The position numbers and the translations under genes were made by a program. Below, one piece after another: positions 54,241 to 64,000 of a stretch of 64,000 nt of DNA. The DNA lies in the NCBI GenBank assembly GCA_945861275.1, contig CAMATZ010000014.1, positions 1 through 64,000 on the forward strand, read 5' to 3'. The stretch is from Bordetella parapertussis. GTDB taxonomy: Bacteria; Pseudomonadota; Gammaproteobacteria; Burkholderiales; SG8-41. How positions within the stretch are numbered: position 1 is the stretch's first letter; each line of letters opens with the position of its first letter. Below the pieces are notes generated by a model. That model worked only from the letters and a program-made list of their open reading frames with translations, had not been told where the DNA came from and did not search any database.

Positions 54241-54264
54241 TGACCTGTGATTCACCCCGTGTAA

Positions 54265-55326
<1,062 letters not shown>

Positions 55327-55390
55327 GCCGCCGCGCAACACACGCTGCAGCGCCTGCGCCCGCGCGTAACTGTTCCCTTCCGCTCGAGCG

Positions 55391-56287
55391 ATGGAACACA
55401 CAACGCCACCGTTCTTCAAAACCGGCCTTAGTCCGCTTACCCGCCTGCTGATATTCTCTGCGTTGTCATTGGCGCTGCTGGTCTCCGACACGCGTATGAA
55501 GCACCTCGACGCGATACGGCAGACACTGGCCGTGGTGATGTATCCGTTGCAGCGCATCGCCGCCGCGCCTGCCGGCCTCGCGCGCCGCGCGGGTGAGTTC
55601 TTCGTCACCCACGCCTCGCTGCGCGATGAAAACACGCGACTCGCGCAGGAAAATCTCGCCAGCGCCACGCGCACGCAAAAGACCGCTGCACTGGAAGCGG
55701 AGAACGCGCACTTGCGCAAAATGCTCGCGGCGCGCGAAACGCGCGCCGGGCGTTCGACGCTGGCCGAGATACTCTACGCCGCGCGCGATCCGTTTTCGCA
55801 GCGCATCGTCATCGACAAAGGCCTGCAGCACGATGTGCAAAATGGCAATCCGGTGATCGATGCCTCCGGCGTGGTGGGACAGGTGACGCGGGCCTATCCG
55901 ATGCTAGCTGAAGTGACGTTGATCACCGACAAAGGACACCTGATTCCGGTGCTTAATGTGCGCAGCGGAATGCGTTCGGTGTTGGCGGGCACCGGTGTGC
56001 ATGGGGTACTGGAACTGCAGTTTGTGCCGCTCAACGCGGACGTGCAAAAGGGCGATCAACTGGTGACTTCCGGCATCGACGGCATCTATGCGCCGGGGTT
56101 GCCGGTGGCCGAAGTCGTCGCCATCGAACCCAATCCGGCGGCTACTTTTTCCAAAGTGACCTGCCGTCCGCTCGGTGGCGTGAGCAGCAATACCCAGGTA
56201 TTTGTGGTGCAGGGTTCCGAAGCGCTGCCGCCGCGCCCCGACGCCGAATTAGCCCCGCGCGGCCGCAAAGGCAGGAAGGGCGGATGA
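55391..56287 (+). CDS. mreC: Rod-shape determining protein MreC
   Basis: A 298-residue protein with one N-terminal membrane helix (LTRLLIFSALSLALLVSD), a coiled coil (about residues 75-115) and a periplasmic beta domain (VIDASGVVGQVTRAYPMLAE, GDQLVTSGIDGIYAPGLPVA). It bridges MreB to the wall synthases. The stop overlaps mreD by four bases. Confidence 0.95.
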   Translation: MEHTTPPFFKTGLSPLTRLLIFSALSLALLVSDTRMKHLDAIRQTLAVVMYPLQRIAAAPAGLARRAGEFFVTHASLRDENTRLAQENLASATRTQKTAALEAENAHLRKMLAARETRAGRSTLAEILYAARDPFSQRIVIDKGLQHDVQNGNPVIDASGVVGQVTRAYPMLAEVTLITDKGHLIPVLNVRSGMRSVLAGTGVHGVLELQFVPLNADVQKGDQLVTSGIDGIYAPGLPVAEVVAIEPNPAATFSKVTCRPLGGVSSNTQVFVVQGSEALPPRPDAELAPRGRKGRKGG

Positions 56288-56808
56288 TAAATCTGTATCC
56301 GGGCGCGCAGCAGGAGATTCTGAAACCTGCGAATCCCGGCTTCATCATCTTCACCTTGTTGATGGCGCTGCTGCTTAATCTGCTGCCATGGTCGGGCTGG
56401 GGCTGGTGGGTGCGGCCTGATTTCGCCGCCCTGGTGCTGCTGTACTGGTGCATCGAACAGCCGCGCAAGATCGGCTTCAGCGTGGCGTGGCTGCTGGGGC
56501 TGTTGATGGATGTCGCCGACGGCAGCCTGTTCGGGCAGCACGCGCTGGCCTACACCATCCTGACCTTTGCAGGTATCGTGCTGCACCGGCGCGTGCAACG
56601 CTTTTCCGTCACCCCGCAGGCGCTGCATGTGCTGCCGCTGTTATTGTTGAACGACACCATCCTGCTGCTGGTACGCCTTGCCACAGGCAGCGATTTTCCC
56701 GGCTACTGGTATTTTTTCAGCAGCGTGATCGGCGCACTGCTGTGGCCCGCGGTTTCGTTCCTGCTCAAGCTGCCGCAACGCCCGCGCATCGATGGCGATC
56801 ATGCCTAA
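56284..56808 (+). CDS. mreD: Rod-shape determining protein MreD
   Basis: A 174-residue membrane protein with about five hydrophobic helices: FIIFTLLMALLLNLLPW, FAALVLLYWCIEQPRKIGFS and VAWLLGLLMDVADGSLFGQH are typical of MreD. It overlaps the mrdA start by 17 bases, suggesting translational coupling. Confidence 0.94.
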   Translation: MINLYPGAQQEILKPANPGFIIFTLLMALLLNLLPWSGWGWWVRPDFAALVLLYWCIEQPRKIGFSVAWLLGLLMDVADGSLFGQHALAYTILTFAGIVLHRRVQRFSVTPQALHVLPLLLLNDTILLLVRLATGSDFPGYWYFFSSVIGALLWPAVSFLLKLPQRPRIDGDHA

Positions 56809-58702
56809 GCTGCTGTTCAGCGCGGGTGTGGAGTTCCGCGATTCGCAGCGCGAACTGCAGCAGTACAAGGTGCGGCTGGTGGTGCTGACTTTTTTTGTGC
56901 TGTTGATGTTTGCGCTGCTGTTCACACGTTTTGTGTACTTGCAGGTGATGCAATACAGTCATTACCACACGCTGGCGGAAGCGAACCGTATTTCCGTGGT
57001 GCCGGCCACACCCGGCCGCGGCGTGATCAGCGACCGCAACGGCGTCCAGCTCGCCTACAACTACACCGCGCACACCCTGGAAATCATCCCAAGTAAAACC
57101 GGCGACGTCGACGTTACCATCAACAGTCTGAGTGAAATCGTCGAGATCACGCCGCGCGACCGGCGGCGCTTTCGCCAGTTGCTCGACGAGAGCAAAAGCT
57201 TCGAAAGTCTGCCCATACGCTCGCGCTTATCCGATGAAGAAATCGCGCGCTTTGCCGCGCACCGCTATCGCTTTCCGGGGGTTGAGATCAAGGCGCGGTT
57301 GTTCCGGCAATACCCGCAGGGCGAATTGTTTTCGCATGTCATCGGCTACATCGGGCGCATCAACCAAAAAGAACTCGAGCAGCTCGATGAAAGCGGCGAA
57401 CTCGCCAATTATCGCGGCACCGACACCATCGGAAAAATAGGGCTGGAACAAAGTTACGAGCGCCTGCTGCATGGCACGACCGGTGTCGAGCAGGTGGAAA
57501 TCGATTCCGCCGGACGCGCGGTGCGTTTGTTGTCGCGCACGCCGCCCACCTCGGGCGCCAACCTGGTGTTAAAGCTCGACGCCGGGCTGCAGGCGCTGGC
57601 GTTCAAGGCCTTCGGTGACCGGCGCGGCGCGCTGGTGGCGCTGGATCCGCAAAACGGCGGGGTGCTGGCGTTTGTAAGCAAGCCGGGGTTTGATCCCAAC
57701 CTGTTCGTTGACGGCATCGATCCGCAGAGCTGGAATGAATTACGCAATTCGCCGGATCGCCCGATGTTGAACCGCGCGCTCGCCGGCACCTACCCGCCGG
57801 GTTCGACCTTCAAACCGTATATGGCATTGGCGGCGTTGACCCATGGCAAACGCACGCCACAATACGGCATTTCCGATCCCGGGTTTTTCTGGATGGGCAA
57901 CCATCAGTTTCGCGATGACCTCGTGGGCGGGCATGGCTGGGTGGATATGTACAAATCCATCGTGGTGTCGTGCGATACGTATTACTACATTCTTGCCAAT
58001 GATCTGGGCATCGACGCGATCGCGAAATTCATGTCCCAGATTGGATTTGGCTCGCGCAGCGGTATCGATTTAGCCGGCGAAGCCGCGGGCACATTGCCGT
58101 CGAAGGAATGGAAAAAAAAGCGCTTTAACCGCGACTGGTTCGCGGGTGAAACGGTGAGCGTTGCGATTGGCCAGGGCTACAATGCGTATACCCCGTTACA
58201 GATGGCATCTGCGATGGCTACGCTGGCCAACGACGGGGTGATGTTCCGGCCGCATATCGTTGATTTTATCGAAGATGTTCGCACCAAGGCGCGCACGCCG
58301 GTAGAACCGCAACCGTTGCGCACGCTGGAGTGGAACCCGGAACATATCGCCTTCATCAAAAAAGCGCTGGTCGGGGTTAACAAGGAAGGCACCGGCGCCG
58401 GGGTGTTTGCCGGCGCGGAATATACCAGTGGCGGAAAAACCGGCACCGCACAGGTTATTGGGATCAAGCAGGGCGACAAGTACATCGAAAGCCGCGTGCA
58501 GGAACGCTTCCGCGACCACGCGCTGTTTATCGCCTATGCACCCGCCGACAACCCGCGCATCGCTTTGGCGCTGATCGTGGAGAACGCGGGCTTCGGCGCC
58601 AGAGCGGCGGCGCCGATTGCGCGCCAGGTGATCGATTACTTCCTGCTCGGCAAAGCGGCGCCCGTAATCGCCGACACCGCACCAGAGAAAGCCAAGCCGT
58701 GA
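56792..58702 (+). CDS. mrdA: Penicillin-binding protein 2 (transpeptidase)
   Basis: A 636-residue class B penicillin-binding protein. Membrane anchor about residues 30-50 (LTFFVLLMFALLFTRFVYL), then the pedestal domain (ATPGRGVISDRNGVQLA). The transpeptidase domain has PGSTFKPYMA (active Ser338), SCD and KTGTAQ. It cross-links new peptidoglycan in the elongation complex with RodA. An alternative start is ATG 56801. It overlaps rodA by four bases. Confidence 0.96.
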   Translation: MAIMPKLLFSAGVEFRDSQRELQQYKVRLVVLTFFVLLMFALLFTRFVYLQVMQYSHYHTLAEANRISVVPATPGRGVISDRNGVQLAYNYTAHTLEIIPSKTGDVDVTINSLSEIVEITPRDRRRFRQLLDESKSFESLPIRSRLSDEEIARFAAHRYRFPGVEIKARLFRQYPQGELFSHVIGYIGRINQKELEQLDESGELANYRGTDTIGKIGLEQSYERLLHGTTGVEQVEIDSAGRAVRLLSRTPPTSGANLVLKLDAGLQALAFKAFGDRRGALVALDPQNGGVLAFVSKPGFDPNLFVDGIDPQSWNELRNSPDRPMLNRALAGTYPPGSTFKPYMALAALTHGKRTPQYGISDPGFFWMGNHQFRDDLVGGHGWVDMYKSIVVSCDTYYYILANDLGIDAIAKFMSQIGFGSRSGIDLAGEAAGTLPSKEWKKKRFNRDWFAGETVSVAIGQGYNAYTPLQMASAMATLANDGVMFRPHIVDFIEDVRTKARTPVEPQPLRTLEWNPEHIAFIKKALVGVNKEGTGAGVFAGAEYTSGGKTGTAQVIGIKQGDKYIESRVQERFRDHALFIAYAPADNPRIALALIVENAGFGARAAAPIARQVIDYFLLGKAAPVIADTAPEKAKP

Positions 58703-59805
58703 TTGCCTATTACCTGCGGCGCTTTACGCGGCTGCTGACCGCGCATATCGACGGGCCCTTGCTGGGCGCGGTAGTGCTGCTGATGGGTGTCGGCCTGACC
58801 GCGTTATACAGTGCATCCAACGCGGGCTGGCCGCGCGTATCCGCACAGATGATGAACATGCTGGTGGCGCTCGCTGTGCTGTGGGTTGCCGCCAACGTGC
58901 CGCCGCACTTTATGATGCGTTTGGCCCTGCCGCTGTTCGCGCTCGGCGTGGTGTTGCTGGTGGGGGTGGCGGTGAAAGGCGAAATTGTTAACGGCGCGCG
59001 CCGCTGGCTGAACCTGGGCGTGACGCGCATACAGCCGTCGGAACTGATGAAAATCGCGGTGCCCTTGATGCTGGCGTGGTACTTCCACCACTACGAAGGC
59101 ACTTTGCGCACACGCAATTTTGTATTGGCCGCAATCCTGTTGTTTGTGCCGTTGGGATTGATCGTGCGCCAGCCCGATTTGGGCACCGCGGTATTGATAC
59201 TCGCCAGCGGCAGCTACGTGTTGTTTCTCGCGGGCCTGTCGTGGAAAATTATTGGCGGGCTGGGCGTGGCCGCCCTCGCCAGCGCGCCGATTGCATGGTC
59301 GTTGATGCACGACTACCAGCGCCAACGCATACTGACGTTTATCAACCCGATGGACGATCCGCTCGGCTCGGGTTATCACACCATACAGTCCACCATAGCC
59401 GTGGGTTCGGGCGGCATCACCGGCAAGGGGTGGATGAGCGGTACGCAAACGCATCTGGATTTCATACCCGAGCGCACCACCGATTTTATTTTCGCGGTGT
59501 ACTCCGAAGAATTCGGCTTGTTGGGAAATTCCGTCCTGCTGGGTCTCTATCTGCTGGTGATTCTGCGCGGTATCGTGATCGCCTCGCACGCGCCGACCTT
59601 GTTTACGCGGCTGCTCGCGGGCGCGGTAACCCTCACCTTTTTTACCTACGCCTTCGTCAACATGGGCATGGTGAGCGGCATTTTGCCGGTGGTGGGCGTG
59701 CCCTTGCCGATGATCAGCTACGGCGGCACCTCGCTGGTGTCGCTGTGTCTGGGACTGGGCATCCTGATGAGCATCCATACCCATCGCAAGCTGGTGCATA
59801 CTTGA
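58699..59805 (+). CDS. rodA: Peptidoglycan glycosyltransferase RodA
   Basis: A 368-residue SEDS-family membrane enzyme with about ten helices that polymerises lipid II. Typical motifs: RWLNLGVTRIQPSELMKIA, the long periplasmic loop with FINPMDDPLGSGYHTIQS, FIPERTTDFIFAVYSEEFG and GVPLPMISYGGTSLVSLCLG. Its stop TGA overlaps the next ATG by one base. Confidence 0.96.
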   Translation: MIAYYLRRFTRLLTAHIDGPLLGAVVLLMGVGLTALYSASNAGWPRVSAQMMNMLVALAVLWVAANVPPHFMMRLALPLFALGVVLLVGVAVKGEIVNGARRWLNLGVTRIQPSELMKIAVPLMLAWYFHHYEGTLRTRNFVLAAILLFVPLGLIVRQPDLGTAVLILASGSYVLFLAGLSWKIIGGLGVAALASAPIAWSLMHDYQRQRILTFINPMDDPLGSGYHTIQSTIAVGSGGITGKGWMSGTQTHLDFIPERTTDFIFAVYSEEFGLLGNSVLLGLYLLVILRGIVIASHAPTLFTRLLAGAVTLTFFTYAFVNMGMVSGILPVVGVPLPMISYGGTSLVSLCLGLGILMSIHTHRKLVHT

Positions 59806-60743
59806 TGGGGTGCGTGAGGCGTGAGGCGAAAATCGTGAGGCGCGTGGGAATAGTTGTGTTGGCAGCGTGTGTCTTGCTGCTGTCCGGCTGCGGCATTTTT
59901 GGCGGCAAGCGTGTTTCGCCCATCGCGAAAGCGCCGCCGTCCACCACCAAAGGCGGCGGTTACTATCTCGACGACGGCCCCGGCGCCAATCCGCCGGCAA
60001 ATATTGAGGCCGTTCCCGACGCCACCCCGCGCACCGAACCGCTGCACCGTGGCGCACTGCGGCCTTACACCGTAATGGGGCGTAGCTATGTGCCGATGAC
60101 GGCGGTCGGCCCCTACCGCGCGCGCGGCGTGGCCTCGTGGTATGGCCGGCGTTATCACGGCAAGCTGACGGCTAACGGTGAAAGCTACGACATGTACGGC
60201 ATGAGCGCCGCACATCCGACGTTGCCGTTACCCAGCTATGTGCGGGTGACCAGCATCGCCAACGGCAAATCCGTGGTGGTCAGGGTCAATGATCGCGGGC
60301 CGTTCATCGACAGCCGCTTGATCGATTTGTCGTACAGCGCGGCGTTCAAGCTGGGGATCATCGCGGGCGGCAGTGCGCTGGTGGAGGTGGAAGCTATCGG
60401 GCCCGGCATGGCGCCGCCGGCGCCGACCTACACCCCCCCCGCACCGGCGGTCGCCGTGGCTGGCGCGGAAGCGGTCACTGCCGAGCGCCAGCTTCCGCTG
60501 GCCGCGGAGGTGAGCGGCATTCATTTGCAACTGGCGGCGTTCGGCGCACGAGAAAACGCCGAAGCCTATGCCGCGCGCCTGCGCGGCGACCTCGCGTGGC
60601 TGGCGGGCCAACTGCATATCTATACGCGTGACGGACTGTTTCGAGTGCTCGCCGGACCGTATCCGGGCCCGGGTGAGGCGCGTGATGCCGCCGATAAAAT
60701 CAGTCTGGCGTTGGGCATTAAGCCTTTTACGCTGACCAAATAA
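59805..60743 (+). CDS. rlpA: Septal ring lytic transglycosylase RlpA
   Basis: A 312-residue lipoprotein. The lipobox is LLLSGC, with the lipidated Cys about residue 28. The double-psi beta-barrel domain contains GVASWYGRRYHGKLTANGE, the site of denuded-glycan cleavage, with VRVNDRGPFIDSRLIDLSYS. A C-terminal SPOR domain (about 235-312) includes LQLAAFGARENAEAYAARL. The start may be ATG 59805 or GTG 59835; residues 1-10 are encoded by a GTGAGGC repeat, which makes the later start attractive. Last gene of the elongation operon. Confidence 0.93.
   Translation: MGCVRREAKIVRRVGIVVLAACVLLLSGCGIFGGKRVSPIAKAPPSTTKGGGYYLDDGPGANPPANIEAVPDATPRTEPLHRGALRPYTVMGRSYVPMTAVGPYRARGVASWYGRRYHGKLTANGESYDMYGMSAAHPTLPLPSYVRVTSIANGKSVVVRVNDRGPFIDSRLIDLSYSAAFKLGIIAGGSALVEVEAIGPGMAPPAPTYTPPAPAVAVAGAEAVTAERQLPLAAEVSGIHLQLAAFGARENAEAYAARLRGDLAWLAGQLHIYTRDGLFRVLAGPYPGPGEARDAADKISLALGIKPFTLTK
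59813..59845. repeat. GTGAGGC repeat inside the rlpA 5' end
   Basis: Three GTGAGGC units (GTGAGGCGTGAGGCG, then GTGAGGCGCG) lie in the first codons of rlpA. Unlike the copies at 43.7 and 52.2 kb there is no facing complementary arm. Confidence 0.6.
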
Positions 60744-60811
60744 AATCTATTTAAAACAAATGGTTACGATGTATTGGCGCATTGCGCCCAGGCGGAGGCT
60801 TACGCCGCGAA

Positions 60812-60820
60812 TGGTATAAT
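60812..60820 (+). promoter_or_regulatory. Extended -10 promoter candidate for aceE
   Basis: TATAAT at 60815-60820 is preceded directly by TGG, giving an extended -10 (TGnTATAAT). No good -35 lies at 16-18 bases, which extended -10 promoters can lack. The predicted 5' leader to the aceE start is about 70 bases. Confidence 0.45.
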
Positions 60821-60897
60821 TCGCGCATGCGGGCGTCGCATCACAAGTGCCAGCGTCCGCTTACCAAGTCCCCGCCAGCCTTACAAAGGTATTATTC

Positions 60898-63570
60898 ATG
60901 GACCTAAAAGATCTCCCTGCCGATGCCGATCCGCAAGAAACCCGCGAGTGGCTGGATGCGCTGGATGCGGTGATCGCGCATGAGGGGCCGCAGCGCGCCA
61001 AGTTTTTGCTCGAGCAACTGGTGGCGCGCGCGCGCGGATCGGGGGCCTACATCCCGTACAACGCGAACACCGCCTACATGAACACTATTCCGCCCGAGCA
61101 CGAGGAGCGTTTGCCGGGCGATCCCGAGATGGAGCACCGCATACGCTCACTGGTGCGCTGGAATGCGATGGCGACGGTAGTGCGCGCAAACAAGGAATCT
61201 TCCGAGCTGGGCGGACATATCGCGAGTTTTGCTTCCGCGGCGACCTTGTATGACGTGGGCTTTAATCATTTTTTCCGCGCCGCCAATGATAAATTTCTGG
61301 GCGATCTGATTTTCTTTCAGGGACACTCCGCGCCGGGCGTGTATGCGCGCGCTTTTCTCGAAGGGCGCATCAGCGAAGAACAACTGGTGCATTTTCGGCA
61401 AGAGGTTGACGGCAAGGGATTGCCGTCGTACCCGCACCCGTGGCTGATGCCCGACTTCTGGCAGTTTCCCACGGTGTCGATGGGCCTGGGGCCGCTGATG
61501 GCGATTTACCAGGCGCGCTTCATGCGTTACCTGCGCGACCGCAGCATCGTGGAGCGGCAGGGGCGCAAGGTGTGGGCATTCATGGGCGACGGCGAAATGG
61601 ACGAGCCCGAATCGCTGGGTGCGATTTCGCTGGCCGGACGCGAAAAACTCGACAACCTTATTTTCGTGGTCAATTGTAATTTGCAGCGGCTCGATGGGCC
61701 GGTGCGCGGCAATGGCAAGATCATTCAGGAGCTGGAAGCCACTTTTCGCGGCGCAGGCTGGAACGTGATCAAAGTGGTGTGGGGTTCGTATTGGGACCCG
61801 CTGTTCATGAAAGACAAATCCGGCATGCTGTTGAAACGCATGGAAGAATGCGTCGATGGCGAATATCAGACGATGAAAGCGCACGATGGCGCGTATGTGC
61901 GAAAACATTTCTTCGGCAAGTATCCCGAGCTCGAGGCGCTGGTGGCGAACATGTCGGACGACGACATCTGGCGTTTGAATCGCGGCGGGCACGATCCGCA
62001 CAAAATGTACGCGGCCTATGCCGCGGCTTTCAAGCATCAGGGCCAGCCCACGGTGATCCTCGCCAAAACCATCAAAGGCTACGGCATGGGCGAGGCGGGT
62101 GAAGGACAAAACATCACCCATCAGCAAAAGAAAATGGGCACCTCGTCGATCAAGGCGTTTCGCGATCGTTTCAGCGTGCCGATTCCCGACGAGCAACTGG
62201 AAAAAGTGCCGTTTTACCGTCCGCCCGAAGACGCGCCGGAAATGCAGTATCTGCGCAGCCGCACTGCGGCGATGGGCGGCTCCCTGCCCTCGCGCCGGCG
62301 CCGCGCCGCGCCGCTGGAAGTGCCGCCGTTGTCGGCGTTTGAGGCGCAGTTAAAAGGCACCGCTGATCGCGAAGTGTCCACTACGATGGCTTTTGTGCGC
62401 ATTCTGAATACGCTGGTACGTGACAAAAAAATCGGCAAATTCGTGGTGCCCATAGTGCCCGACGAATCGCGCACCTTCGGCATGGAAGGTATGTTCCGCC
62501 AGCTCGGTATTTATTCCAGCGTGGGCCAGCTCTATACGCCGCAGGACGCCGACCAGTTGATGTTCTACAAGGAAGACAAAAGCGGGCAGATTCTGCAAGA
62601 AGGCATCAATGAGCCGGGGGCAATGTCGTCATGGATGGCTGCTGCCACCGCCTATAGCACCCATGCGCAGACGATGATTCCGTTCTATATTTTTTATTCG
62701 ATGTTCGGCTTTCAGCGTATCGGCGATCTGGCGTGGGCGGCGGGCGATATGCGCGCACGCGGCTTTTTGCTCGGCGGCACCGCGGGTCGCACCACCTTGA
62801 ACGGCGAAGGCTTGCAGCACGAAGACGGCCACAGCCACATCCTGGCGTCGACCATTCCCAACTGCCTCGCCTACGACCCAACCTACGCCTATGAACTCGC
62901 GGTGATTATTCAGGACGGCATGCGGCGCATGTATCAGGAACAGGAAGACGTGTTCTATTACATCACCGTGATGAATGAAAATTACACGCACCCGGCGATG
63001 CCCGACGGCGTGGAAAAGGGCATACTGCGCGGCATGTATTTGCTGCGTGAGGGCAAAGCCGAAAAAGATCAGCTTAAAGTGCAGTTGCTCGGCAGCGGCA
63101 CCATATTGCGCGAAGTGATTGCGGGCGCCGAGATGCTCGCAAAGGACTACGGCATCGCCGCCGATATCTGGAGCGTCACCAGCTTTAATCAATTGCGGCG
63201 CGATGGTCTGGATGCGCAGCGCTGGAATACGCTGCATCCTGAAGATACGCCGCGCGAATCGTATGTCACGCAATGCCTCAAGGATCGCAGCGGGCCGGTG
63301 GTGGCGGCAACCGATTACATGAAAGCCTACGCCGATCAGATACGCGCGTTCTTGCCCACCCTGCACTACGCCGTGCTCGGCACCGATGGCTTCGGGCGCT
63401 CCGACACGCGGCGTGCGCTGCGGCGGCATTTCGAGGTGGATCGAAACTTCGTTGCGGTGGCGGCGCTCAAAGCGCTCGCCGATCAGGAGGCGGTGCCGCG
63501 CGCGAAAGTGGCCGATGCGATCCAGCGTTATGGCATTGATCCGGACAAACCCAATCCGGTGCAGGTTTGA
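60898..63570 (+). CDS. aceE: Pyruvate dehydrogenase E1 component (homodimeric type)
   Basis: An 890-residue thiamine-diphosphate enzyme that decarboxylates pyruvate and passes acetyl to E2. The cofactor-binding motif is GDGEMDEPES followed by NLIFVVNCNLQRLDGPVRGN. Other landmarks: YIPYNANTAYMNTIPPEHEE, GHSAPGVYARAFLEGRI, KTIKGYGMGEAGEGQN and EGLQHEDGHSH. The start at 60898 (MDLKDLPADAD) is favoured over a frame starting 17 codons earlier, which lacks family similarity. The E2 gene follows 21 bases later. Confidence 0.97.
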   Translation: MDLKDLPADADPQETREWLDALDAVIAHEGPQRAKFLLEQLVARARGSGAYIPYNANTAYMNTIPPEHEERLPGDPEMEHRIRSLVRWNAMATVVRANKESSELGGHIASFASAATLYDVGFNHFFRAANDKFLGDLIFFQGHSAPGVYARAFLEGRISEEQLVHFRQEVDGKGLPSYPHPWLMPDFWQFPTVSMGLGPLMAIYQARFMRYLRDRSIVERQGRKVWAFMGDGEMDEPESLGAISLAGREKLDNLIFVVNCNLQRLDGPVRGNGKIIQELEATFRGAGWNVIKVVWGSYWDPLFMKDKSGMLLKRMEECVDGEYQTMKAHDGAYVRKHFFGKYPELEALVANMSDDDIWRLNRGGHDPHKMYAAYAAAFKHQGQPTVILAKTIKGYGMGEAGEGQNITHQQKKMGTSSIKAFRDRFSVPIPDEQLEKVPFYRPPEDAPEMQYLRSRTAAMGGSLPSRRRRAAPLEVPPLSAFEAQLKGTADREVSTTMAFVRILNTLVRDKKIGKFVVPIVPDESRTFGMEGMFRQLGIYSSVGQLYTPQDADQLMFYKEDKSGQILQEGINEPGAMSSWMAAATAYSTHAQTMIPFYIFYSMFGFQRIGDLAWAAGDMRARGFLLGGTAGRTTLNGEGLQHEDGHSHILASTIPNCLAYDPTYAYELAVIIQDGMRRMYQEQEDVFYYITVMNENYTHPAMPDGVEKGILRGMYLLREGKAEKDQLKVQLLGSGTILREVIAGAEMLAKDYGIAADIWSVTSFNQLRRDGLDAQRWNTLHPEDTPRESYVTQCLKDRSGPVVAATDYMKAYADQIRAFLPTLHYAVLGTDGFGRSDTRRALRRHFEVDRNFVAVAALKALADQEAVPRAKVADAIQRYGIDPDKPNPVQV

Positions 63571-63591
63571 TCAACGAAAATCCGTGAATCC

Positions 63592-64000
63592 ATGAGCAAC
63601 GTAGTGGAAGTCAAAGTCCCCGACATCGGGGACTTCAAGAACATCCCGGTAATCGAGGTGTTCGTCAAACCCGGCGACACGATCAAGGCTGAGGATTCGC
63701 TGATGACGCTCGAATCCGATAAGGCGACGATGGATGTGCCGTCGCCCGCGAGCGGCGTGGTGAAAGCGATCCTGGTCAAGACCGGCGACAAGGTGTCCAA
63801 GGGCACGCCGGTGCTGATGCTGGAGCCGCTGGCGGCGCAGGCTGCTCCCGCCGCGCCGGTTGCAAAAACGGCTGCGATACCGGTGGCGGTTGCGCCCGCA
63901 GCGGCGCCGCCAGTGGTGCAGCAGGCACAGCCAGTGGTTGCGGTGTCGCCAACGGAAACCATGGCGCCGCAAGTATCCGCGGACAGCCCCGCTCACGCCA
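63592..64000 (+). CDS. aceF: Pyruvate dehydrogenase E2 (dihydrolipoyl acetyltransferase), partial
   Basis: The first 136 residues are visible, cut by the window end. The lipoyl domain spans residues ~3-78 with the lipoylated lysine in LESDKATMDVPSP. An Ala/Pro/Val-rich swinging linker begins near residue 85. Only one lipoyl domain is seen before the linker; more could follow beyond the window. It forms an operon with aceE. Confidence 0.93.
   Translation, partial: MSNVVEVKVPDIGDFKNIPVIEVFVKPGDTIKAEDSLMTLESDKATMDVPSPASGVVKAILVKTGDKVSKGTPVLMLEPLAAQAAPAAPVAKTAAIPVAVAPAAAPPVVQQAQPVVAVSPTETMAPQVSADSPAHA

Overview
The window looks like a GC-rich chromosome segment from a betaproteobacterium, Burkholderiales-like in style. 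Evidence: eight periplasmic receptors of the Bug (tripartite tricarboxylate) family, a gatCAB block divergent from mreBCD-mrdA-rodA-rlpA, gshA of the Acidithiobacillus ferrooxidans type followed by gshB, a regulatory EIIA/HPr/EI phosphorelay, metX-metW, and aceE-aceF with a lipoyl-bearing E2. No ribosomal or transfer RNA gene and no CRISPR array is visible.

Region 1 (1-13 kb) has a partial gene at the left edge (possibly an IS1595-type transposase), a stand-alone DUF3391 protein, a hybrid sensor kinase, and a mostly leftward catabolic set: two Bug receptors, a 2-hydroxyacid dehydrogenase, a carboxymuconolactone-decarboxylase-like protein, an SDR and an NHL-repeat protein. A HicAB toxin-antitoxin pair is embedded. 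Rightward genes follow (cupin, Bug receptor, amidohydrolase), then a LeuC/LeuD pair with unusual signature motifs.

Region 2 (14.5-19.6 kb) is an accessory island. It holds a DUF488 gene overlapping convergently with an unrecognised gene, and a tight run of HigB-like toxin, HTH-ImmA/IrrE metallopeptidase fusion and Beta-family protein, the last broken by one in-frame TGA. It ends in the scar of a type I restriction system, where the start of hsdR abuts the end of hsdS.

Region 3 (19.6-31.9 kb) has a CDF metal transporter, dapE, another 2-hydroxyacid dehydrogenase, five more Bug receptors (three in tandem), a hydrolase separated from its signal peptide by a stop codon, and a two-subunit-type acyl-CoA dehydrogenase pair. 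It reads as uptake and breakdown of unknown carboxylic acids.

Region 4 (32-38.5 kb) is a probable zinc or metal acquisition locus: MacB/FtsX-type ABC pair, DUF3299 protein, His-rich protein, ZnuD-like TonB-dependent receptor and TonB. Two nearly identical small four-cysteine periplasmic proteins bracket the DUF3299/His-rich/receptor part.

Region 5 (38.6-64 kb) is core metabolism and cell biology: hslVU (with a sigma-32-like promoter), gshAB, the PTS phosphorelay, metXW behind a convincing SAM-II riboswitch and terminator, ampG, xthA, gatCAB, the rod-shape/elongation operon, and the start of the pyruvate dehydrogenase operon. Several dispersed palindromic repeats lie between genes, and some have become part of gene ends.
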